Below are positions 1-4,668 of a DNA stretch of 9,040 nt, in pieces. Numbering within the stretch: the first letter of the stretch is position 1; the number at the start of each line of letters is the position of its first letter. This stretch comes from an uncultured Ruminococcus sp. (lineage in GTDB: Bacteria > Bacillota > Clostridia > Oscillospirales > Ruminococcaceae): positions 1 through 9,040 of the forward strand of contig UQXS01000095.1 in NCBI GenBank assembly GCA_900545125.1. Reading direction: 5' to 3'. The translations under genes were made by a program, and so were the position numbers. A model generated the notes under the pieces. The model did not search any database and was not told where the DNA came from. It saw nothing but the letters and a program-made list of their open reading frames with translations.

Positions 1-494
1 TTCTTTTTGACTACCTCCTGTGCCAGTGCCTTCGTTGCGGCTATTACGCCACCTTTGGCAGCGGAATAGTTGGCTTGTCCTGCCATTCCCTGTATGCCCG
101 ACAAAGACACGATGTTGATAATACGTCCGTATCGCTTGACCAGCATATTTTTCAGCAATGGCTGTGTCACGTAGAAGAAACCGTTCAGACTGATATCGAG
201 CACTTTGCTCCATTCTTCGCCTGTCATCCAGAGCATCAGATTATCTTTGCGGATACCGGCATTGTTCACAAGAAGATCTATTTTTCCGGCTTTTTCAATG
301 GCTGATGCTGCTTCACTGCTGTCTGATACATCAAATCCGAGCGCTGTTCCGTGAAGTTCTTCCGCAAGAGCTTTGGCTTTTTTCTGTGAATTATGATAAT
401 TAACGATAACGGTGTATCCGTCTGCGGCAAGACGCCGGCAAATGGCTTCTCCTATACCTCCGGCACCGCCTGTTACAAGTGCAGTTTTTAACAT
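1..494 (-). CDS. FabG-like 3-oxoacyl-ACP reductase (SDR family), C-terminus cut by window edge
   Basis: This should be an NAD(P)H-dependent reductase of 3-oxoacyl-ACP or a related carrier-bound ketone, acting in the cytoplasm. The 164 visible residues carry the Rossmann glycine motif TGGAGGIG (residues 8-15), NNAG (77-80), and the SDR catalytic set N104, S130, Y143 and K147 in YSAAK. The family is usually about 245 residues, so roughly 80 C-terminal residues lie outside the window. The ATG at 494 is set by GGAGGG at 501-506 and by the glycine motif falling close to the N-terminus. The stretch RKDNLMLWMTGEEW (82-95) and the segment around SLSGIQGMAGQANYSAAK resemble FabG homologues of aryl-polyene/flexirubin-type clusters more than housekeeping FabG; that is from memory of the family, not a search. 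The gene is transcribed away from the next operon. The SDR assignment is firm; the substrate is not. Confidence 0.9.
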   Translation of the reverse strand, partial: MLKTALVTGGAGGIGEAICRRLAADGYTVIVNYHNSQKKAKALAEELHGTALGFDVSDSSEAASAIEKAGKIDLLVNNAGIRKDNLMLWMTGEEWSKVLDISLNGFFYVTQPLLKNMLVKRYGRIINIVSLSGIQGMAGQANYSAAKGGVIAATKALAQEVVKK

Positions 495-514
495 ATTTAT
501 CCCTCCGGCTTTAA

Positions 515-543
515 ATTATAACACAGAATATTGAAAAAATCCA
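515..543 (-). promoter_or_regulatory. Probable promoter of the FabG-like gene
   Basis: On the minus strand an extended -10 (TGT then TATAAT) covers 515-523. The -35 region 17 bp upstream (538-543, TGGATT) is poor, which the TG extension may offset. The expected start point (about 508) falls almost on the GGAGGG ribosome binding site, so the leader would be very short. Confidence 0.5.
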
Positions 544-553
544 GTGGTAATAC

Positions 554-582
554 TTGAAAAGATCCTGAAAATATGATATAAT
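554..582 (+). promoter_or_regulatory. Sigma-A promoter of the UPF0291-cdd-radical SAM operon
   Basis: TTGAAA (554-559), a 17-bp spacer and TATAAT (577-582), with TG at 574-575 as an extended -10. The predicted start is about 589, followed by AGAGGTG at 601-607 and ATG at 613. No LexA-type palindrome is visible around it. The four genes downstream are closely spaced or overlapping, so this is probably the operon promoter. Confidence 0.8.
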
Positions 583-612
583 TAATAAGATATTTTTTTC
601 AGAGGTGATTTT

Positions 613-816
613 ATGGATCAGAAAAAGATAGATCGTATAAACGAACTGGCACGAAAGTCGAAAACCAGCGGACTTACAGAAGATGAAAAAGCAGAGCAGA
701 CGCTCCTGCGCAATGAGTACAGAATGTCCGTTACCGGCAATCTTGCTGCTCAGCTCAACAATACATATATAATGACTCCCGACGGAAAAAAACGTAAATT
801 GGGAAAGAATTGGTGA
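613..816 (+). CDS. UPF0291/DUF896 family small protein (YnzC-like)
   Basis: A 67-residue cytoplasmic protein. The N-terminal half has the family signature: IDRINELARKSK (6-17) then GLTEDEKAEQTLLRNEY (20-36). This is the two-helix hairpin of DUF896, and the family is normally 60-80 residues. The C-terminal tail is basic and probably flexible, as in YnzC. The molecular function is unknown. In Bacillus subtilis ynzC sits in the LexA-controlled yneA operon, but no LexA box is visible here and the partner is cytidine deaminase. The ATG at 613 is preceded by AGAGGTG with good spacing. The stop at 814-816 lies inside the GGTGA stretch that probably serves as the ribosome binding site of the next gene, so the two are likely translationally linked. 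Confidence 0.9.
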   Translation: MDQKKIDRINELARKSKTSGLTEDEKAEQTLLRNEYRMSVTGNLAAQLNNTYIMTPDGKKRKLGKNW

Positions 817-820
817 TTCA

Positions 821-1216
821 GTGACAAACGGAGAACTTTTTTCAATGGCTGTCAGTGCCGCAGGTAATTCTTACAGTCCGTATTCCGGATTTAGCGTAGG
901 AGCTGCACTTCTTGCGGATGACGGCAGGATATTTACCGGATGCAATATCGAAAATGCATCCTTTTCCCTGACTAACTGCGCCGAGCGAACAGCTTTGTTC
1001 AAGGCAGTTTCGGAGGGCATAAGGGACTTTAGGGCTATTGCCGTGGCAGGCGGAAGCGGCGGTGATTTTTCAAAAAGGTGCGTTCCCTGCGGAGCTTGTT
1101 TACAGGTTCTGAGAGAATTCTGCGGCGATGATTTTGTTATAATTCTTTCGGATGGATGGTTTCGTCTTGCAGATTTCCTGCCCATGCAGTTCAGCGGCAG
1201 CAATATTAAAAAGTAA
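821..1216 (+). CDS. cdd: Cytidine deaminase
   Basis: Hydrolytic deamination of cytidine and deoxycytidine to uridine and deoxyuridine in pyrimidine salvage. The 131 residues match the small, homotetrameric class with three zinc cysteines. The NCAER motif gives C53 and the proton-shuttling E55, and PCGAC gives C90 and C93. The substrate-binding region FSVGAAL (24-30) and GCNIENASF (40-48) is intact, and the C-terminal LADFLPMQF aligns with the usual LLP-x-x-F segment. The start is GTG at 821, four bases after the upstream stop, with GGTGA (812-816) as a plausible Shine-Dalgarno; the N-terminus has family length from this codon. It is the second gene of the operon and is followed nine bases later by the radical SAM gene. 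All key residues are present. Confidence 0.95.
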   Translation: MTNGELFSMAVSAAGNSYSPYSGFSVGAALLADDGRIFTGCNIENASFSLTNCAERTALFKAVSEGIRDFRAIAVAGGSGGDFSKRCVPCGACLQVLREFCGDDFVIILSDGWFRLADFLPMQFSGSNIKK

Positions 1217-1225
1217 GGAGCAATT

Positions 1226-3067
1226 ATGTTAAAAGAAAAAATAGAAAAGCATCTGCTTGAAGTTCAGAAACCGTCACGCTATATCGGCGGCGAAACAGGC
1301 AGTGTCGTAAAGGATATTTCAAGTGTAGACGTTCGTTTTGCCTTTTGTTTTCCGGATACATATGATATAGGTATGTCTCACTTGGGAATGAAAATACTTT
1401 ACTCCCTTATAAATGAGCGTGAGAACTATTGGTGTGAGCGTTGCTTTGCACCGTCTGAGGATTTTGAGGCAGTCATGCGTGAAAATGATATTCCGCTTTA
1501 CGCTCTTGAAAGTCTTGATCCGATAAGGGATTTTGACTTTATCGGATTTACCATGCAGTATGAGCTTTCCTATACAAATGTGCTGAATATGCTTGATCTT
1601 GCCGGAATTCCGATATTTGCCGCTGAAAGAGGCGACGAGCTTACCGGTATCGTCGTTGCCGGAGGGCCTTGCGTCTGCAATCCTGAACCGCTTGCAGATT
1701 TCTTTGATCTTTTCATACTCGGAGAGGGCGAAGAAGTTAATCTGGAACTTATGGATCTATATTACGAAATGCAAAAACAGGGAGCTTCAAGACGGGAATT
1801 TCTTCTGAAAGCTGCTCAGATAGAAGGAATTTACGTACCGTCCCTCTATGAATTCAGCTACAATGACGACGGAACTATTGCCGGAGTAACGCCTCTGAAC
1901 GGAGCACCGCCGGTCATCAGAAAACGTATCATAAAGGACTTTGACAAGGTATACTATCCTGATAATTTTGTTCTTCCGTTTACGGAGATAGTTCACGACC
2001 GTGCTTCTGTTGAAGTTCTGCGAGGATGCATACGTGGCTGCCGTTTTTGTCAGGCTGGATTCATCTATCGTCCGTTCCGTGAGAAAAATCCCGATACAAT
2101 ATGCCGTGAAACAAAGGCTTTGTGTGAAAATACCGGATATGACGAGGTCTCTCTGGTTTCTCTCAGCACCAGCGACCATAAGCAGATAGACGAGATGCTT
2201 TCAAAGCTTATAGACTATACGGCTGAGGAAAGGATAAATCTTTCACTTCCGTCGCTTCGTGTGGATAATTTCTCGGAATCGCTGCTGGAGAAGATCAAGA
2301 AAGTGCGCAAAAGCGGTCTGACATTTGCTGCCGAGGGCGGTACGCAGAGACTGCGTGACGTTATCAATAAAAATGTCAGCGAAGAAGAGATAATGAATAC
2401 CTGCCGTATCGCTTTTGAGGGCGGATATTCCGCAGTAAAGCTTTATTTCATGATGGGTCTGCCGACGGAGACTGACGACGATATACGTGGCATCGCAGAT
2501 CTGGCACAGCGTATTGTTGATCTGTTCTACAGCATTGAGAATCGCCCGAAAGGAAAGGGTGTACAGATCTCTATCAGTGTAGCAACATTCGTTCCGAAGC
2601 CTTTTACGCCGTTTCAGTTCGAGCCGCAGGATACACGTGAGATGATCGAACATAAGCAAAAGCTTCTCATGGATTCCGTCAGAACAAAGAAAATAAAAGT
2701 GAGCTATCACAACCCCGATGTAAGTATGCTGGAAGTGATACTTGCAAAGGGTGACCGCAGGCTGTGCAAAGCGATATATGCAGCGTGGAAAAAAGGCTGT
2801 AAATTTGACAGCTGGGATGAGTATTTTCAGTTTGACAAGTGGCTTGAAGCTTTTGAAGAATGCGGTATTGATCCGGCATTTTATGCCAACAGACGCTTTG
2901 AATATGACGAAATACTGCCTTGGGATCACCTTGACTACTATGTTTCTAAAGAATTTTTCATTCGTGAGAATAAGACGGCTCATAAGGCGATAACCACACC
3001 TAATTGCCGCCTGAAATGTTCCGGATGCGGCGTAACGGCAAGAACAGGAGGAAAATGTTTTGAATAG
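1226..3067 (+). CDS. B12-binding-domain radical SAM protein, TIGR03960 type
   Basis: A 613-residue cytoplasmic radical SAM enzyme of unknown reaction. The N-terminal B12-binding-like domain (about 20-200) has FCFPDTYDIGMSHLG (40-54) and VAGGPCVCNPEP with ILGEGEE (144-170), but I see no DxHxxG base-off cobalamin motif. The radical SAM core follows: C268, C272 and C275 in CIRGCRFC should bind the 4Fe-4S cluster and SAM. Further core motifs are SLSTSDH (312-318), FAAEGGTQRLRD (367-378) and YFMMGLPTET (407-416). The C-terminus has a second cysteine group, C594, C598, C601 and C611, which could hold another metal or cluster. The length is normal for the family. Its 3' end overlaps the DUF2344 gene by 8 nt, the usual partner, which is sometimes fused to it. 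In many Clostridia the pair precedes rng, rplU and rpmA; here rplS follows instead. The family call is firm; the substrate is unknown. Confidence 0.92.
   Translation: MLKEKIEKHLLEVQKPSRYIGGETGSVVKDISSVDVRFAFCFPDTYDIGMSHLGMKILYSLINERENYWCERCFAPSEDFEAVMRENDIPLYALESLDPIRDFDFIGFTMQYELSYTNVLNMLDLAGIPIFAAERGDELTGIVVAGGPCVCNPEPLADFFDLFILGEGEEVNLELMDLYYEMQKQGASRREFLLKAAQIEGIYVPSLYEFSYNDDGTIAGVTPLNGAPPVIRKRIIKDFDKVYYPDNFVLPFTEIVHDRASVEVLRGCIRGCRFCQAGFIYRPFREKNPDTICRETKALCENTGYDEVSLVSLSTSDHKQIDEMLSKLIDYTAEERINLSLPSLRVDNFSESLLEKIKKVRKSGLTFAAEGGTQRLRDVINKNVSEEEIMNTCRIAFEGGYSAVKLYFMMGLPTETDDDIRGIADLAQRIVDLFYSIENRPKGKGVQISISVATFVPKPFTPFQFEPQDTREMIEHKQKLLMDSVRTKKIKVSYHNPDVSMLEVILAKGDRRLCKAIYAAWKKGCKFDSWDEYFQFDKWLEAFEECGIDPAFYANRRFEYDEILPWDHLDYYVSKEFFIRENKTAHKAITTPNCRLKCSGCGVTARTGGKCFE
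3046..3062 (+). promoter_or_regulatory. Ribosome binding site that decides a TTG start
   Basis: AGGAGG (3046-3051) lies 8 nt before TTG at 3060. An ATG at 3055 is only 3 nt from it and would give a two-codon reading (ATG TTT TGA). The TTG frame yields the conserved N-terminus of the DUF2344 family, so TTG is taken as the start. Confidence 0.8.
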
Positions 3068-3716
3068 AGTCAGAGCTGTTTTTGAAAAAAAGGGACGTGC
3101 AAAATATATTTCCCACCTTGATCTCAACAGATGTATGTTAAGGATCTTCCGCCGTTCCGGACTTCCGGTGTGGTATACGGAGGGATTCAATCCGCATCCC
3201 TATTATTCTTTTGCGCTTGCTTTGTCACTGGGATTCGAGAGCAGCTGCGAGATCCTCGACTTCAATATAACCGATGATTCTATGTCGATGGATGAAATAA
3301 GAGACCGGCTCAACAGGGTCATGCCGAAAGATATGGGTATCGTTTCGGTAAAGCCGCAGCGGCTGAAGATAACGGAGATCGCTAAAGCCGAGTATGCTGT
3401 TTCACTGGCGTCGGAAGATACGGAAAAACTTCTTGCCGATGTAATGTCGCTTATGAATTCGGATGAGATACTTGTTGAAAAAAAGACCAAAAGAGGATTT
3501 AAACAGGTTGATATAAAACCTGAAACGGAAATCGTCAGGTGCGATAAAAACGGGGAATTGCTGGAGATAATCATGCGGCTGCCTGCCGGAACACAGACAA
3601 ATTATAATCCCACGCTTTTTCTGGATGCCCTGAAAAATGCCGGATCACAGCCTTTTTCGGCAGAAAGGATACGCAGAACAGGAATTCTTTGCAAAAATAA
3701 TGAAATTTTTTCATAA
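3060..3716 (+). CDS. DUF2344 / TIGR03936 radical SAM-associated protein
   Basis: A 218-residue protein partnered with the preceding radical SAM gene; its biochemical role is unknown. The N-terminal half carries the family hallmark VFEKKGRAKYISHLDL (7-22), then LPVWYTEGFNPHPYYSFALALSLGFES (35-61). The C-terminal half is less conserved and has no motif I recognise. There is no signal peptide or membrane segment. The start is TTG at 3060, supported by the upstream AGGAGG and because the conserved region begins almost at once. The 8-nt overlap implies translational coupling and roughly equal amounts of the two proteins, consistent with the fused forms seen in other bacteria. The stop is only 6 nt before the -35 of the rplS promoter, and no terminator is visible between them, so some readthrough into rplS is likely. 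Confidence 0.9.
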   Translation: MNRVRAVFEKKGRAKYISHLDLNRCMLRIFRRSGLPVWYTEGFNPHPYYSFALALSLGFESSCEILDFNITDDSMSMDEIRDRLNRVMPKDMGIVSVKPQRLKITEIAKAEYAVSLASEDTEKLLADVMSLMNSDEILVEKKTKRGFKQVDIKPETEIVRCDKNGELLEIIMRLPAGTQTNYNPTLFLDALKNAGSQPFSAERIRRTGILCKNNEIFS

Positions 3717-3722
3717 AAACAC

Positions 3723-3751
3723 TTGCATTTTTTTCTGAAATGTGGTATGAT
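3723..3751 (+). promoter_or_regulatory. Sigma-A promoter of rplS
   Basis: TTGCAT (3723-3728), 17-bp spacer, TATGAT (3746-3751), with TG at 3743-3744 as an extended -10. The predicted start is about 3758, giving an untranslated leader of about 205 nt. It lies just beyond the stop of the DUF2344 gene. Confidence 0.8.
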
Positions 3752-3757
3752 ATAAAA

Positions 3758-3948
3758 GCATTTGAAATCCGTCTGGCGTTTTGTGCGTACAGATGAGGGT
3801 TAATGCCGAAAGACATTAAATCGGACAGTCCGCTGCCTGAATATACGGAGCAATCCGTACATCGTTTATTTATGCGTATTTGCATTTTTCCGCAGATGCC
3901 CAATGCTGAAAGGTTTTTGCGGAACGGGTAAGAATGTCCGGAAATTTT
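3758..3948 (+). promoter_or_regulatory. Structured 5' leader of rplS, candidate autoregulatory RNA
   Basis: About 200 nt between the rplS promoter and its ribosome binding site, with no protein gene. Visible stems: TTAATG/CATTAA (3800-3805 with 3814-3819); TACGGA/TCCGTA closed by a GCAA tetraloop (3844-3849 with 3854-3859); and TTCCGCA/TGCGGAA (3888-3894 with 3918-3924). A short alternative, GCAT (3882-3885) with ATGC (3896-3899), would compete with the last stem. No stem is followed by a T-tract, so attenuation by termination is not obvious; control of translation is more likely. Firmicutes rplS genes are known to carry an L19 leader (Rfam RF00556), but I cannot confirm a match by eye. Confidence 0.5.
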
Positions 3949-3962
3949 AGGAGGAAATTAAA

Positions 3963-4307
3963 ATGGATGCACTCAAATTAATCAGCGAGTCAAGCATGAA
4001 GGAAAACGTTCCGCAGTTCAACATTGGTGATACTGTAAAGGTTCACGTACAGATCAAGGAAGGCGACAAGAGCCGTATCCAGGTATTTGAAGGAACTGTT
4101 ATCGCTAAGAAGCACGGCGGAATCAGCGAGACATTTACCGTAAGACGTGTTGCACACGGATGCGGAATCGAAAGAGTATTCCCTCTTCACTCTCCTGTTG
4201 TTGACAAGGTAGAGGTCGTAAGACACGGTAAAGTTCGCAGAGCTAAGCTTTATTACCTCAGAGACAGAGTGGGTAAAGCTGCTAAGGTTAAGGAACAGAT
4301 CCGCTGA
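3963..4307 (+). CDS. rplS: 50S ribosomal protein L19
   Basis: A component of the large ribosomal subunit, located at the 30S-50S interface. The 114 residues cover the normal length of the family. FNIGDTVKVHVQIKEGDKSRIQVFEGTVIA (19-48) is the typical SH3-like core. It is followed by GISETFTVRRV, ERVFPLHSPVVDKVEVVRHGKVRRAKLYYLRDRVGKAAKVKE, the hallmark C-terminal two thirds. The ATG at 3963 follows AGGAGG (3949-3954) with 8-nt spacing. Codon choice (AAG, GTT, CGT, ATC) looks more optimised than in the neighbours, as expected of a highly expressed gene. Unlike the common rpsP-rimM-trmD-rplS order, rplS stands alone with its own promoter and long leader, downstream of the radical SAM/DUF2344 pair. 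Confidence 0.97.
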   Translation: MDALKLISESSMKENVPQFNIGDTVKVHVQIKEGDKSRIQVFEGTVIAKKHGGISETFTVRRVAHGCGIERVFPLHSPVVDKVEVVRHGKVRRAKLYYLRDRVGKAAKVKEQIR

Positions 4308-4322
4308 TCGGATACAGACGGG

Positions 4323-4348
4323 GTTCAGTCGGTTTATGCCTGCTGAAC
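4323..4348 (+). other. Hairpin after rplS without a T-tract
   Basis: GTTCAG (4323-4328) can pair with CTGAAC (4343-4348), with a further GG/CC inside. The sequence after it (TAATACTAATCC) is not a T-run, so it is not a standard intrinsic terminator. It may protect the 3' end of the rplS mRNA after termination further on. Confidence 0.35.
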
Positions 4349-4371
4349 TAATACTAATCCCTGAAATATAT

Positions 4372-4571
4372 GGCAATCTCTAAAAACCTGTTTGGTTAAA
4401 CAAAAATCAGATAGGTGCGGCAGTTGAAAGGAAAGCCCTCGAAGGGTGCGTGTTGCCAGTGGCAACCTCTGCGAAGCAGAAGCACCGACCGAAGCAACAG
4501 CTGAGACTACTTCCTTGCAACTGCCGAACCTATCTGTTTTTTCTTGCCGAAACAGGGTTTTAGAGGTTACC
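4372..4571. repeat. 200-bp structured palindromic element (MITE-like repeat or ncRNA gene)
   Basis: The two ends form an imperfect inverted repeat: 4372-4395 matches the complement of 4548-4571 at 20 of 24 positions (shared core CTCTAAAA and CCTGTTT). The arms continue inward: CAGATAGGT (4408-4416) with ACCTATCTG (4528-4536), GGCAGTTG (4419-4426) with CAACTGCC (4518-4525), and AAGGAA (4428-4433) with TTCCTT (4511-4516). The apex holds three small hairpins: CCCT/AGGG (4436-4446), GTTGCC/GGCAAC (4452-4466) and TCTGC/GCAGA (4468-4480). GGTGC (4445-4449) can alternatively pair with GCACC (4482-4486) to enclose the last two. No transposase, coding sequence or clear target-site duplication is seen. 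The layout fits a miniature inverted-repeat element or a rod-shaped structured RNA. Copy number elsewhere cannot be judged from this window. Confidence 0.75.
4401..4545. terminator. Bidirectional intrinsic terminator formed by the inner arms of the element
   Basis: The long inner stem (4408-4426 with 4518-4536, one 2x2 internal loop) is followed on the plus strand by TTTTTT (4537-4542) and on the minus strand by TTTTT and TTT (complement of 4398-4406). Rightward it should end rplS transcripts. Leftward it would end any transcript from the orphan promoter at 4591-4619. The spacing between stem and T-tract is short on both sides; the loop is unusually large (about 90 nt), but self-folding. Confidence 0.65.
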
Positions 4572-4585
4572 TTAATTTAATAATC
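4401..4585 (-). ncRNA. Candidate structured small RNA, about 180 nt, leftward
   Basis: An ideal leftward promoter (TTGACA, 17 bp, extended TATAAT at 4591-4619) points into this stretch. No credible protein gene lies between it and the antisense of rplS. Transcription would start near 4584, pass the multi-hairpin region and meet a T-tract at about 4401. The predicted RNA is a long rod with a branched apex. I do not recognise it as SRP RNA, tmRNA or RNase P RNA, and cannot rule out a divergent 6S-like RNA. This is inferred from promoter, fold and terminator only; a MITE-like repeat is the main alternative. Confidence 0.35.
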
Positions 4586-4590
4586 GTTTA

Positions 4591-4619
4591 ATTATAGCAT
4601 ATATTCCATAGGTTGTCAA
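4591..4619 (-). promoter_or_regulatory. Leftward consensus promoter with no protein gene downstream
   Basis: On the minus strand: TTGACA (complement of 4614-4619), exactly 17 bp, then TATAAT (complement of 4591-4596), preceded by TGC as an extended -10. Every consensus position is matched. It faces the 200-bp element and then antisense rplS. Confidence 0.75.
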
Positions 4620-4628
4620 GCTTGACAA
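4613..4628. promoter_or_regulatory. 16-bp perfect palindrome, likely operator shared by two divergent promoters
   Basis: TTGTCAAG followed by CTTGACAA is a perfect inverted repeat. Each half holds one TTGACA box, so a dimeric repressor bound here would block both promoters at their -35. The size and symmetry suit a MarR- or TetR-type regulator, both common on efflux genes, but no regulator gene is in the window. Confidence 0.6.
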
Positions 4629-4650
4629 TATGTGAGATATCAACTATAAT
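4622..4650 (+). promoter_or_regulatory. Rightward consensus promoter of the MATE operon
   Basis: TTGACA (4622-4627), 17-bp spacer, TATAAT (4645-4650), all consensus bases. The predicted start (about 4657) coincides with the AGGAGG site (4657-4662), so the mRNA would begin at or near its own Shine-Dalgarno. Confidence 0.85.
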
Positions 4651-4668
4651 AGAAGCAGGAGGAATAGT

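Noticed and set aside
2243..3190. A 315-codon open frame on the minus strand
   Set aside because: It lies wholly antisense to the well-supported radical SAM and DUF2344 genes, its translation resembles no family I know, and it lacks a convincing ribosome binding site.
3880..3908. Second TTGCAT box in the rplS leader as an extra promoter
   Set aside because: At 17 bp from it the sequence is ATGCTG, not a -10 box. The similarity to the upstream -35 is probably chance.
3990..4376. A 128-codon minus-strand open frame that could be driven by the leftward promoter
   Set aside because: It is antisense to rplS, low-complexity Ser/Asn-rich as expected of a shadow frame, starts about 210 nt beyond the promoter, and the terminator-like inner arms lie in between.
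4404..4496. Short minus-strand open frames inside the element
   Set aside because: They need GTG or TTG starts, have no ribosome binding site, and their sequence is explained by the hairpins.
4366..4577. Target-site duplication around the 200-bp element
   Set aside because: The flanks (TATAT on the left, TTAAT on the right) are both AT-rich but do not give an exact direct repeat, so insertion is not proven.
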